Source: Bacillota bacterium (GTDB taxonomy: Bacteria > Bacillota > Sulfobacillia > DUMF01). Taken from it: a stretch of 64,000 nucleotides of DNA. The DNA lies in NCBI GenBank assembly GCA_012840015.1, contig DUMF01000015.1, forward strand, positions 1 to 64,000. The letters are read 5' to 3'. This document shows, in pieces, positions 46,774 through 56,039 of the stretch. Position numbers and translations under genes: made by a program. The number at the start of each line of letters is the position of its first letter. Positions within the stretch are counted from its first letter, which is position 1. Below the pieces are notes generated by a model. That model did not search any database and was not told the origin of the DNA. It was given only the letters and a program-made list of their open reading frames with translations.

Positions 46774-46873
46774 AGTAAATCCCCCCTGTTCCTTTCTCGT
46801 TATATGACTTCGATGGAGACAGAGGGGATTTCGCCAGGATCGATGGTCAGATTGGTAAAAAAATCGTTAAAAG

Positions 46874-47128
46874 CTAGGTCGTGAGTGCCATCTTCGCACG
46901 AACGCCGGGCAGGCTGCCCAGTTTACCCGTAAGTGCTCCGAGCTGGTCCATCGTGGCGTCCACGATTATCGAGATCACGCACATGTCTCGCTCGCGGTAT
47001 GGCACACCCAACCTTCCCACGATCAGTTCTCCGTATTCCGTGAGGATGTTATTTACCAGCGGTGCGCTCTTTCGCCTATTTTCTACCGTTATGCCCACCA
47101 CTGCAATCCTGCGTTCACCCTCTGCCAT
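46874..47128 (-). CDS. TM1266-family iron-only hydrogenase system regulator
   Basis: The protein (84 residues from ATG 47128 behind AGGGAG) matches the TM1266 family: RRIAVVGITVENRRKSAPLV, EYGELIVGRLGVPYRERD and ATMDQLGALTGKLGSLPGV. It has a ferredoxin-like ACT/NikR-C type fold. The family is named from its association with FeFe-hydrogenase maturation genes; here it ends the AOR operon, 12 bases after moaD, while hydG and hydEF lie 7 kb away. Regulation of either is inferred. Confidence 0.85.
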   Translation of the reverse strand: MAEGERRIAVVGITVENRRKSAPLVNNILTEYGELIVGRLGVPYRERDMCVISIIVDATMDQLGALTGKLGSLPGVRAKMALTT

Positions 47129-47140
47129 GCACTTCACTCC

Positions 47141-47398
47141 CTAACCCCCTGCAGACGGAGGTATGAATGACACTACCGCGTCTGGAGGAACATCGGTCTC
47201 AAGGCCTTGCAAAAACGCGATGTTCCTCCCGTTTACAAGGATTGACACTCCTTCGTGGAGCTTCTCCCTGAACCCTGGGAACTGCTTCTCCAGCTCAGCG
47301 AGCAGTTCCTTCACACTCCACGTCCCAACATGCTCGAGTTCAACCGAGCTCCTGCCTCCAAGTGCGCCCCTTAGAGTGGAGAAGACCTGTACTCTCAT
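47141..47398 (-). CDS. MoaD/ThiS-like sulfur carrier protein
   Basis: This 85-residue beta-grasp protein ends in GG (FIPPSAGG), the C-terminus needed for thiocarboxylate formation. MoaD-type proteins supply the dithiolene sulfur of molybdopterin or tungstopterin. It overlaps the AOR gene stop as ATGA, so it probably serves the pterin cofactor of that enzyme. Confidence 0.9.
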   Translation of the reverse strand: MRVQVFSTLRGALGGRSSVELEHVGTWSVKELLAELEKQFPGFREKLHEGVSILVNGRNIAFLQGLETDVPPDAVVSFIPPSAGG

Positions 47399-49203
47399 GC
47401 AAGCCCCAGGCGCTCCAAGGTTGCCTCCAGCGGCACGCCTTCGTCGCTCCAGCCGCGTAACTTGTAGTATTCAGGGAGCATCTCGCCCAATTTCACGACT
47501 AACCCCTTTGCTGGCCCCTCGGGCATGGGCTCGTTCAACAGCCTGGGCGCGAGAGTATCCTTGTCTGCCAGGATTCCTGCAGCGAGGTTAAATAACCTCT
47601 CCAGGTTCCAGACGCGCTCTCCGACCTCGAGCACTCGCTCCACCGTATAGTCTATCCCCGTGGCGTACTTCAACATATCTGCAAGCTCGGGGGCGCCTAT
47701 CGCAAACGTGGTGAACAAGCAAATCCCTGCCGAGTCCACTGCCGCGGTAAGGTCCTGGAAGGTCTTGGTCCACGCCGCTTTGTCTTTGGTGGTCAACGGG
47801 TCCAGTTTTTGGGGCGAACCCAGTATTTCGGGAGAAATCATGTAGCCCCTCACATGGCAGCCGCCTCGGTTCGAGGTGGCATAGTTCAGGCCAATTCCTT
47901 GCGCACCCCGGGGATCGTACGCTGGATACTCTTGTGCCTTGGTGGACATAGAGAGCTCCGGATGCCCAAGCTCAGAGGCCATTCTGTACGAGCCCTCTGC
48001 CAGCAGGTCACCAAGCCCTTCACGGCGGGCGGTAAGCTCGGTCGCCTTCACCAGCATCTCGCCGTCTCCCCACTTCAACTCCATACCCGCCTGTTCGCGG
48101 CTTAAGTAGCCTTTCTCATACAGCTCTATGGCACAGGCGAGCGTGGACCCGAGGGAAATCGGATCGAGGCCCAGCTCGTTGCACAGATGGTTAGCGCGCG
48201 TCACGGCAGCTAAGTCGTAGATGCCGCAGTCAGCGCCCAAAGCCCAGGCAGCTTCGTATTCAGGGCCTTCGCCGCTGCTCTTGTACTTGCCCGAAGGAAT
48301 GACCGTGGCCCGGCCACAGGAAATGGGACAGCTGAAGCAGGCCTTCTTTCTCACGAGGAACGTCTCCGCAAGCTTCTCTCCGCTGATGTCGTTTGCCCTT
48401 TCGAATATTCCGGTCCTGAAATTAAAGGTCGGGAAGATGCCGTGAGCGTTGATGACGTTCACGAGGAGGGCAGTGCCGTACGCCGGTAAACCGACGCCTG
48501 TGGTGGCATTGGGCTTGACCTTGTTCTTGAGAATGTCGAGCACGGTGTCACGGAAAGCTTTCATTTCAGCCACCTTTATACCGCCCGTACCGCGAACCAC
48601 GATAGCCTTGAGCTTCTTGGAGCCCATAACCGCGCCCACGCCCGAGCGTCCCGCCGCCCGGTTTTTGTCATTGACGATGCACGCAATCCTCACGAGTTTT
48701 TCTCCTGCAGGGCCGATGGAGAGCACCTTCGCGTCCGGATCCGTTTCACCCCTTAGGATGTCTTCTGTCTCGTGAGTACTCTTCCCCCAAAGGTGCGCCG
48801 CACTTCGAATCTCAGCGTGACCATCTTCTACCCATAGATAAACAGGCGCTTCCGAAGCCCCTTCGACGATTATCCCATCGAATCCCGCGAATTTAAGCTC
48901 AGGGCCCCAATATCCGCCCGAGTTTGAAGCAGCAATCGTTCCGGTGAGCGGCGACTTCGTAACCGCGTTGTACCTGCTCGCGCTGATGGCTCCCGTTCCC
49001 GTGAGGGCGCCGGTAAACAATAGCAGCTTGTTTTTAGGGCTAAGCGCGTCTGTTTGGGGAGGTACCTCATCGTATAAGATTTTGGAGGCTAAGCCCCGGG
49101 CACCGAGGAACTTCTCGGCCAGACCGCTGTCGAGCTTTTCTACGCTGATCTTACCCTTTGTCAAGTCAACCCGAAGTACCTGTCCAATCCAACCAAACAT
49201 CAC
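47395..49203 (-). CDS. aor: Aldehyde:ferredoxin oxidoreductase (tungstopterin enzyme)
   Basis: The 602-residue protein has the AOR N-terminal domain ([56 protein letters not shown]) and the [4Fe-4S] cysteines CFSCPISC near residue 290 with a later Cys in [10 protein letters not shown]. It oxidises aldehydes to acids, or the reverse, with ferredoxin, using a bis-tungstopterin. It overlaps the ferredoxin gene upstream and moaD downstream, forming one operon. Confidence 0.95.
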   Translation of the reverse strand: MMFGWIGQVLRVDLTKGKISVEKLDSGLAEKFLGARGLASKILYDEVPPQTDALSPKNKLLLFTGALTGTGAISASRYNAVTKSPLTGTIAASNSGGYWGPELKFAGFDGIIVEGASEAPVYLWVEDGHAEIRSAAHLWGKSTHETEDILRGETDPDAKVLSIGPAGEKLVRIACIVNDKNRAAGRSGVGAVMGSKKLKAIVVRGTGGIKVAEMKAFRDTVLDILKNKVKPNATTGVGLPAYGTALLVNVINAHGIFPTFNFRTGIFERANDISGEKLAETFLVRKKACFSCPISCGRATVIPSGKYKSSGEGPEYEAAWALGADCGIYDLAAVTRANHLCNELGLDPISLGSTLACAIELYEKGYLSREQAGMELKWGDGEMLVKATELTARREGLGDLLAEGSYRMASELGHPELSMSTKAQEYPAYDPRGAQGIGLNYATSNRGGCHVRGYMISPEILGSPQKLDPLTTKDKAAWTKTFQDLTAAVDSAGICLFTTFAIGAPELADMLKYATGIDYTVERVLEVGERVWNLERLFNLAAGILADKDTLAPRLLNEPMPEGPAKGLVVKLGEMLPEYYKLRGWSDEGVPLEATLERLGLA

Positions 49204-49682
49204 ACGCGCACCTCCTTCAGCGCGTCCTTCAGCCTGTTGGCGACTTGCCTCTTCTTAGCTACTGCAGCCTGATCCGCTTCCACGTACTCTATGGCGTTCC
49301 AGGGACAGAACAGAGCACACTCGGGCTCTCCGTCACACAGATCGCACTTGACCAGTTTCTTCTCCTCAGGAATATAGGAAATGGCACCGAACGGGCACGA
49401 CAGCATGCACATCCTGCATCCGACACATTTGGCCTCTTCTATAGCGACGGCGCCGGTTTTTTCATCTCTGGAGATCGCACCGGCGGGGCAAATCTCCATG
49501 CAGACGGGTTGATCACACTGCTGACACACGAGGGGCATGTAAAAATTCTCATCCAAAAAAGCGGCGACACTCACCCGGGATCTGGCTGGATTGAATTCGC
49601 CCGTATGTTTCGCCGAGCAAACCAGCTCACACCTCCGGCATGCGGTACACTTCTCCGGGTTTATCATGAGTATCTTCTCCAA
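49200..49682 (-). CDS. Polyferredoxin-type electron-transfer subunit of AOR
   Basis: The 160-residue protein has sixteen or so cysteines in four ferredoxin-like groups ([49 protein letters not shown]), enough for four [4Fe-4S] clusters as in HycB/DmsB-like subunits. It overlaps the AOR start by four bases and so should accept its electrons. The start is TTG at 49682 behind GGAGGGGGG. Confidence 0.92.
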   Translation of the reverse strand: MEKILMINPEKCTACRRCELVCSAKHTGEFNPARSRVSVAAFLDENFYMPLVCQQCDQPVCMEICPAGAISRDEKTGAVAIEEAKCVGCRMCMLSCPFGAISYIPEEKKLVKCDLCDGEPECALFCPWNAIEYVEADQAAVAKKRQVANRLKDALKEVRV

Positions 49683-49830
49683 TTTTATCTCCCCCCTCCT
49701 GGCCCGTCAGGCCGAGTCTCAAGATTACCAATTCTTTTACAGACTTGTTAAATCCTTCATGCTAGAATAAGCATAGCGCTACTCAATCGTACGGAACCTT
49801 TGCCGACTATATACGTCAATACAGAGCGAC

Positions 49831-50523
49831 ATGGAGAACTCTGGCAAGCCCGTTATCCAAACACGCTCCCTAACCAAAAAGTACCGCCTCGGCCAGGAAA
49901 TCGTGGTGGCTGTGAACGAGGTTAACCTCACTATCCCTCGTGGAAAGTTCGTGTGCATTATGGGTGTTTCCGGTTCAGGCAAAAGCACCCTGCTTCACCT
50001 GCTCGCCGGCCTTGACAGGCCCACAAAAGGCGAAGTGGATTTCGAGGGATACAACCTGTCAGCTATGAGCGAAAATCAAATGGCTGCGTTCCGGCGGAAG
50101 TATATGGGTTTTATCTTTCAGACGTATAATCTGATACCGGCCTTGTCGGCTCTCGAAAACGTAGCCCTACCTTTGCTCTTTGCAGGTGTGCCACAGAAGG
50201 AAAGGGATAAGCGTGCCAGAGAGCTCCTCGTGCAACTTGGCCTAGGAGACCGTCTGAAGAACCGACCTTCGCAACTGAGCGGCGGCCAGCAACAGCGGGT
50301 AGCCATAGCCAGGGCGCTCATCAATCATCCGCGTGTGGTATTTGCCGACGAACCCACCGGTAACCTGGACAGTCACACCAGTAAAGAAGTAATGGAGCTC
50401 CTAACACGTTTGGTGTACGAGAGAGGTCACACGCTGGTGATGGTCACTCACGATCCAAATGTGGCGTCTTACGCAGATTTCGTCTTCCATATGAGGGACG
50501 GCCAAATACTGAACGGAGGGTAA
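49831..50523 (+). CDS. ABC transporter ATPase, MacB/LolD type
   Basis: The 230-residue ATPase has Walker A GVSGSGKST, signature LSGGQQQRVAIARAL and Walker B VVFADEPTGNLD, with the LGQEIVVAVNEVNL N-terminus of the MacB/LolD family. It energises the permease encoded at 52307-53701. The secreted Ig-like protein gene lies between them three bases downstream, so the three form one operon. Confidence 0.95.
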   Translation: MENSGKPVIQTRSLTKKYRLGQEIVVAVNEVNLTIPRGKFVCIMGVSGSGKSTLLHLLAGLDRPTKGEVDFEGYNLSAMSENQMAAFRRKYMGFIFQTYNLIPALSALENVALPLLFAGVPQKERDKRARELLVQLGLGDRLKNRPSQLSGGQQQRVAIARALINHPRVVFADEPTGNLDSHTSKEVMELLTRLVYERGHTLVMVTHDPNVASYADFVFHMRDGQILNGG

Positions 50524-50526
50524 CGC

Positions 50527-52314
50527 ATGAGAGCCAACACCAAGAAAATCATCACCACCTTGCTGCTACCGCTCTGCGCGATTCTTTGTTTTGCTCCTAA
50601 GGGTCTAGCAGGTAGTGAGCCGGAGGACAAATCTCAGTATCAGCCGGTTTTGATCCTGGAAAATATATCCGCTGATCAGGCGGTGACCGGTGGGGATTTT
50701 TACATTTCATTCGTTATCAAGAACATAACTAAGAACCCAGCTTTTAACGTGGCTCTGGATTTTAAGGTGGCAGGAACTTCCTCACTCGCCCCATTCAGCC
50801 TGAAAGGCGGGGAGCCACCAAAGCTGGAGAAAATAGACGGCCAAGAAACACGCTCCATTACGGTCGGCTTCCAGGTGGCGCCGGACGCCCAGGCGAAAGA
50901 TTACAAAATCGAAGTGCTTCTTACTTGTCAGAACGTCTTTTTTCAGCCTGGATGTAGTACCAGCGCTGACGTAGTGGTCTCTGTCGGCACTGGCATACTC
51001 AAGCCCAGGATGGCCGTCACGGGGGTAGCATTCCGCCCAGAAGCACCCGATCCGGCAGAGCCCTTTGACGTGTACGTAACCGTCCAAAACATGGCACGAG
51101 GTGAGGCTACAAGTGTCGCCGTTGCCCTAGACGGCCTGGATAATTTCGAGGTACAGGACCTGACCAATAAGAAGTACATAAACCGGCTGCCAGGCCTGGG
51201 GATCGCCACAGTAAATTGGTCCGTCAAGGCCAAGAGCGGCAGATCGGGTAACAACGCGAAGCTCAAGTTCACCATAGACTACCAGGGAAATCAGCGTGAC
51301 GAGCAGGAAGAGACGATAAACCTGCCGTTGCCTGCACCCAAAGGCGGTGGAGGAGTGACTCCCTGGCTCATAATCGGGAAGTATACCCTCTCAGCCCAAA
51401 AAATCCTGGCGGGCAACGTCGTTACTCTAAGCCTGTACATTGAAAACACCAACCCAAAACCAGTTCGGAACATCAAGATATCCCTGGGGGTCATCGCCGT
51501 TGAGGCACAAAACCAGGGGCAGGCTGCTGGCAGCGCTCCGCTCTCCACAGGCGGTACGGTGTTTTCCCCGGTGGATAGTAGTAACTCTTTCTTCATAGAC
51601 GAAATCCCCGGGAAAACTGCGGTGGTCAAATCTATCGATTTGCTCGTCGACCCGAATGCTGCAGCGAGAACTTACACAGTTCCTGTAAAGATACAATACG
51701 AAGACGTACTTGGGAAGGCATATTCCTCGGACGAGATGGTTAACATCCCCGTCACCCAGCAATGTAAGCTGCAGGTCGTTTCCGTGGAGGTACCCACGAC
51801 GGGGTTTGTGGGGCAAAAGATCCCGGTCAACGCTGAATTCGTCAACGTCGGCAAAGCAGTATTGAGCAATTTTACAGTATATCTCGAGGGCGACTTCAAT
51901 AAGGAAAACGGCACGTATTTCGTGGGTAATCTGAGCATCGGAGCCAGCGATTTCTTCCAGGCAGCAATCCTGCCCAAGAACCCTGGTAAGCTCAGCGGCA
52001 AAGTGGTTTTCGTCTACACGGATCTTAACAATAAAGAAGTGAAAGAAGAAAGGCCGTTCGAGATCGACGTCAAACCGATGCAGCCCGGCCCACCGGGCTC
52101 GATGGAACCCGGTGGAACGATCAACAAGGGCGAATTGGTGAAGGGCATGCCCGGAGGTTCCGGTTCTGTACCAGGCGCGAGGCCCGGGCTGGTGGCTAGG
52201 CTGAAAGATAACTGGTTGCCATCCCTGCTCACTGTAGTAATAGTCGCCGAGACAATCGCGTTGATCCGAATCAGAAAGAAGAAACATGAGAGCGCCGAAC
52301 TCATCGATGAATAA
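50527..52314 (+). CDS. Secreted, membrane-anchored Ig-like (COG1361/CARDB-type) protein of the exporter operon
   Basis: The 595-residue protein has a signal peptide (1-29, ending GLAGS), several beta-sandwich repeats of about 110 residues (LENISADQAVTGGDFYISFV; MAVTGVAFRPEAPDPAEPFD; KYTLSAQKILAGNVVTLSLY; LQVVSVEVPTTGFVGQKIPV), a Gly/Pro-rich stretch (about 520-560) and a C-terminal membrane helix with a basic tail (WLPSLLTVVIVAETIALIRI). It occupies the place MacA would have in a tripartite exporter but is unrelated to it. It may present or chaperone the exported substrate, which is unknown. Confidence 0.82.
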   Translation: MRANTKKIITTLLLPLCAILCFAPKGLAGSEPEDKSQYQPVLILENISADQAVTGGDFYISFVIKNITKNPAFNVALDFKVAGTSSLAPFSLKGGEPPKLEKIDGQETRSITVGFQVAPDAQAKDYKIEVLLTCQNVFFQPGCSTSADVVVSVGTGILKPRMAVTGVAFRPEAPDPAEPFDVYVTVQNMARGEATSVAVALDGLDNFEVQDLTNKKYINRLPGLGIATVNWSVKAKSGRSGNNAKLKFTIDYQGNQRDEQEETINLPLPAPKGGGGVTPWLIIGKYTLSAQKILAGNVVTLSLYIENTNPKPVRNIKISLGVIAVEAQNQGQAAGSAPLSTGGTVFSPVDSSNSFFIDEIPGKTAVVKSIDLLVDPNAAARTYTVPVKIQYEDVLGKAYSSDEMVNIPVTQQCKLQVVSVEVPTTGFVGQKIPVNAEFVNVGKAVLSNFTVYLEGDFNKENGTYFVGNLSIGASDFFQAAILPKNPGKLSGKVVFVYTDLNNKEVKEERPFEIDVKPMQPGPPGSMEPGGTINKGELVKGMPGGSGSVPGARPGLVARLKDNWLPSLLTVVIVAETIALIRIRKKKHESAELIDE

Positions 52315-53701
52315 GTGGGATATCCTCAAATTGGCCTATCGAAACCTGTGGCGGAGAAAGGGTCGGACTATACTCACCACGCTGGGTGTGGTAATCGGCA
52401 CCGCATCCATAGTGGTGATGCTCTCCCTAGGGCTGGCCATAACCGAGAACCAACGCAAGAACATGGAGCGCTGGGGCAATTTGAATATCGTTAGGGTTAT
52501 GGCAGGGATGCGCTTCGACGACAAGGGGCAGCCAATCGGTGCGGGTAAACCCCTTAACGACGAGGCCGTGGCTGAGATCAGGTCAATGCAAGGCGTAGTC
52601 GCGGTATCCCCGGCCTACGTATTCGGTGGCGAGGTGAGGATGGAGCGCAAGAGAGGTTACATCCAGCTGGTGGGGATCGATCCTTCACAGATGCAGGCTC
52701 TAGAATTCAAGCTCAGTCAAGGGCGCTACATCACGCCCGAGGACAAAAACGCCATAATCATTGGATATCGTGTGGGGAATAACCTCAGGGACGAAAGAGA
52801 ATTGCGCAGAATGATGGCCTCGAAAGGCCGTGCAATATCGACAAAAATAATGTCTGTCAGCAGGCCCCAACCAGTCGAACCGGCGGAGCTATTGGGAAAG
52901 CGTCTCTCACTTCTGTCCAGTCCCTCCGAGGGGAATCCAATGGACGTCAGACCACTCGTTAACTTGGAAGTAGTGGGCGTTTTGGATGAGAAAGACATGC
53001 AGAGAGCTTACGAAGCGTATTGCAGTATCGATGAGCTCAAGCAGATCAAGAAAATGTTTGAAAAAACCATGCAACCCGCACAGAAGTCAGGCATACCTCG
53101 TCAACGAAATGACCCCAATCAGCCCGGTCCCGATGATTATCAGTACATAATGGTTCGTGCGAGTGACGTTGGGGAAGCGAAGAGACTCTCCGACGCACTG
53201 AAGAGAGCAGGGTATAATGCCTGGTCCATGGCGGACTCTCTGGAAGGTATCGAGAAGCAAACGCGCACTATGCGCGCCATCCTCGGCGGTATTGGGGGGA
53301 TCTCGCTCTTCGTAGCGGCACTGGGAATCGCCAATACAATGGTGATGTCCATATACGAGCGCACCCGTGAAATCGGCATTATGAAGGTGATAGGCGCTGC
53401 GGTAGCGGACATAAGGATACTCTTCCTGTCCGAAGCTTCCCTGATAGGGTTGATTGGCGGCACCTTAGGGGTAGGACTGAGCTACGTCATCTCCTATGTG
53501 ATGAACGACCTCGGTTTGCGCTTCATCGGGATGCCCGGGCCTGCCGGCCCGGGAGAAAAGATCATGGTGTCACTCATCCCACCATGGTTAGCCATAGCCG
53601 CGCTTGGCTTCGCCATCGCAGTGGGGCTCATCTCGGGCGTCTACCCCGCCAATCGTGCCGCACGGCTGCGACCCGTGAAAGCTATTCGCATGGATTATTG
53701 A
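52307..53701 (+). CDS. ABC transporter permease, MacB/FtsX type
   Basis: The protein (464 residues from ATG 52307, MNKWDILKLAYRNLWRRKGR) has one N-terminal membrane helix (TILTTLGVVIGTASIVVMLS), a large extracytoplasmic domain (about 55-320) and three C-terminal helices with the FtsX-type YERTREIGIMKVIGA. It works by mechanotransmission rather than classical transport. An in-frame ATG at 52286 is possible. Its stop overlaps the convergent hydEF stop by seven bases. Confidence 0.93.
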   Translation: MNKWDILKLAYRNLWRRKGRTILTTLGVVIGTASIVVMLSLGLAITENQRKNMERWGNLNIVRVMAGMRFDDKGQPIGAGKPLNDEAVAEIRSMQGVVAVSPAYVFGGEVRMERKRGYIQLVGIDPSQMQALEFKLSQGRYITPEDKNAIIIGYRVGNNLRDERELRRMMASKGRAISTKIMSVSRPQPVEPAELLGKRLSLLSSPSEGNPMDVRPLVNLEVVGVLDEKDMQRAYEAYCSIDELKQIKKMFEKTMQPAQKSGIPRQRNDPNQPGPDDYQYIMVRASDVGEAKRLSDALKRAGYNAWSMADSLEGIEKQTRTMRAILGGIGGISLFVAALGIANTMVMSIYERTREIGIMKVIGAAVADIRILFLSEASLIGLIGGTLGVGLSYVISYVMNDLGLRFIGMPGPAGPGEKIMVSLIPPWLAIAALGFAIAVGLISGVYPANRAARLRPVKAIRMDY

Positions 53702-56004
53702 TTGTTGAGTTCAGCATTGAAAGGCCTCAGCGCCCTGTCGAAGATCCCATGCAGATAGGCAATGAGCACGCCATAGTTAACTATGGGGACTCCAGCACGA
53801 GTCACCGCGTTCAGCCGGGAAAGCATCGCCTTGCGATTGAGCATGCATGCCCCACAATGCACCACTAATTTATATTGCTGCAGATCCTGTGGAAAATCGC
53901 GCCCGGAGCACCACGAGAAGGATAACGCCCCGCCCACCTTCCGGTTCAACCAGGTAGGGATTTTCTTCCGTCCAATGTCATCTCCTATGGGGTGGTGAGT
54001 ACACGCTTCTGCAATCAGCACTCTGTCTCCTGCTTTCAGTCCAGCCACTGCCTGAGCGCCCTTCACGAGAGTGGCCAGATCCCCTTTATGGCGTGCGAAA
54101 AGGATAGAAAAAGATGTCAAAGGCACCTCTTCGGGGACGATTCGAGATACCTTTCCAAAAGCCTGTGAATCCGTCACCACCAGACGTGGTTTTTGCGCTG
54201 CTGCCTCTAAGGTACTCAGCACTCGTTCGAGGCCATCTTCCTTCGTCACGGTAGCCACTGCACCTGCATCGAGAATGTCCCTGAGAGCCTGCACCTGAGG
54301 CAGAATCAACCGCCCTTTGGGCGCTTCTAAATCGATCGGTACGACCATCACCACCAGATCTCCCGGCTGCAACATGTCCCTCAGCAAAGGCGGCCCCTCG
54401 TAGTCGGGAGGGCAAAGCTCGATCAGGCGCCGTTTCAGCTCGTCTATCCCGCTTCGATCCCGGTTACTCACTTCGATGACAGGCACCCCGAGCTTCGATT
54501 CGATACCTTTCAGTTCAGCAGGAGACAACCGGACTAAGTCGCTCTTGGTGACCACCGCTAGCAAGGGAAGTTTCTTTTCACGGGCTAGCTCTGCCAGCTT
54601 GAGTTCGTATTCCCCCACACCGCGGACGGGATCCACGACCAAGATGGGTAGGTCCGTGGCATCGAGTATGTCGAAGGTGCGTTTGACACGCATCTCTCCC
54701 AACGCACCCACGTCGTCAATCCCCGCTGTATCTACGAGCACAACGGGACCGATAGGTAGGATCTCCATCGTCTTGAACACGGGGTCGGTGGTAGTCCCTG
54801 GCACGTCCGACACTATGGCTACCCCTTGACCGGCCAGCGCATTAATGAGGCTGGACTTGCCAGCATTTCGGCGCCCGAATACTGCTATATGCAACCGCTC
54901 CCCCCTGGGCGTCGAACTTAGCGAGGCCACGCCTGGTGCCCATGGTCCAGGTTTGGGAGAATGGCCCGGCGTGGCCTCCACAGTACGTCCAAGTCCCGCA
55001 GCCATCCGCTGCATGGTTTCCCAAGCTTCCTGGGGAAGCGCTGCGTTAGATGCCTTGCCGGGGTATATTTCGTATAATGCCGCAAACCGGTGCGGGGTTA
55101 CTGCGGGCATGATCACGTTGGCGCCACACCGTAGGGCCTTCAATCTCCCCTCCGGGTCCAGAGTAGCCAGCGCGGTGGTCCCCGGTAAGTGACAGTACGG
55201 CAACAAGAGGCGGGCGATCGCGAGCACGCGCAGGCTGAGATCGACCTCTCCAGCAGGTTGATCGTGCAAAGGCGTGTCTTCGTGTGGCACGAACGGGCCT
55301 ATGCCTGCCATTTCCACGTCGAGACGTTTCAGCAGAACGAGATCTGCGGCAAGCGAGTCAAGGCTCTGGCCCGGCAACCCTACGATGTTCCCCGAGCCCA
55401 CTTGATAGCCCAGTGCCCGTAAGTCCTGCAGGCACTTCAGCCTGCTTTCCAGAGTGCAGCCGGGCCTAAGCTTCTCGAACAACTCCCTGTCCGAAGTTTC
55501 GTACTTGAGAAGGTATCTGTCCGCCCCCGCTTCTTTTAAGGCGCGCAACTCATCGAACGGCCTTTCTCCCAAGCTCAGGGTGACTGCGATATCCTTCCCA
55601 AGCCGTGCTGCACCCCGCTTTATTGACCGGATCACGTCCGCTAAGGTGGCTGCATCGTAGTAAGGGTCTTCCCCCGATTGTAGCACCACCGTGCGGAAAC
55701 CAACCTCGACGGCAGCCAAAGCCGCCTGCACTATCTCTTCTGGTTTCATACGGTACCTGGCAAGCTTCCTGTTGGAAACTCTCAGGCCGCAATACAGGCA
55801 ATCTCGCACGCAACAGTTGGAAAATTCGACAACGGCCCGCAAGTGGATGCCGTCACCCACATATTGCCGTCTTACGTCGTCCGCTTTTAGGAAAAGCACT
55901 TCGCGTTCGGCGCTTCCTTCGCTGCGCCGCAACGCTTCGGCCACAAGTCGTTCCAACTGCGCCCAATCGGTACTGCGGGTAAGCTGATCTAACAACTCCA
56001 GCAT
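53695..56004 (-). CDS. hydEF: HydE-HydF fusion, FeFe-hydrogenase H-cluster maturation
   Basis: This 769-residue protein joins two maturases usually encoded separately. Residues 1-340 are HydE, a radical SAM enzyme with C65-VRD-C69-LY-C72 for the [4Fe-4S] cluster, GEDPYYD and GNIVGLPGQ. A Pro-rich linker (343-368) leads to HydF: Walker A GRRNAGKS (377-384), VPGTTTDPVF, VDTAGIDD, TKSD, and C-terminal cluster ligands CTH-x45-HCGAC. HydF is the scaffold on which the 2Fe subcluster is built. The reading frame is continuous. It follows hydG by 35 bases. No hydrogenase gene lies in the window. Confidence 0.95.
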   Translation of the reverse strand: MLELLDQLTRSTDWAQLERLVAEALRRSEGSAEREVLFLKADDVRRQYVGDGIHLRAVVEFSNCCVRDCLYCGLRVSNRKLARYRMKPEEIVQAALAAVEVGFRTVVLQSGEDPYYDAATLADVIRSIKRGAARLGKDIAVTLSLGERPFDELRALKEAGADRYLLKYETSDRELFEKLRPGCTLESRLKCLQDLRALGYQVGSGNIVGLPGQSLDSLAADLVLLKRLDVEMAGIGPFVPHEDTPLHDQPAGEVDLSLRVLAIARLLLPYCHLPGTTALATLDPEGRLKALRCGANVIMPAVTPHRFAALYEIYPGKASNAALPQEAWETMQRMAAGLGRTVEATPGHSPKPGPWAPGVASLSSTPRGERLHIAVFGRRNAGKSSLINALAGQGVAIVSDVPGTTTDPVFKTMEILPIGPVVLVDTAGIDDVGALGEMRVKRTFDILDATDLPILVVDPVRGVGEYELKLAELAREKKLPLLAVVTKSDLVRLSPAELKGIESKLGVPVIEVSNRDRSGIDELKRRLIELCPPDYEGPPLLRDMLQPGDLVVMVVPIDLEAPKGRLILPQVQALRDILDAGAVATVTKEDGLERVLSTLEAAAQKPRLVVTDSQAFGKVSRIVPEEVPLTSFSILFARHKGDLATLVKGAQAVAGLKAGDRVLIAEACTHHPIGDDIGRKKIPTWLNRKVGGALSFSWCSGRDFPQDLQQYKLVVHCGACMLNRKAMLSRLNAVTRAGVPIVNYGVLIAYLHGIFDRALRPFNAELNNQ

Positions 56005-56039
56005 TCAGGTCGCTCCCATCTCGCCAGTTCCTCACCTAC

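Noticed and set aside
46774-46873. Terminator between the AOR operon and the SLH gene
   Set aside because: A run of seven T's is present on the minus strand, but no stem precedes it, so I did not call one.
51427-52329. 300-codon minus-strand frame opposite the Ig-like protein gene
   Set aside because: It is a long shadow frame. The plus-strand protein has a signal peptide, repeats and operon context, and the shadow has none.
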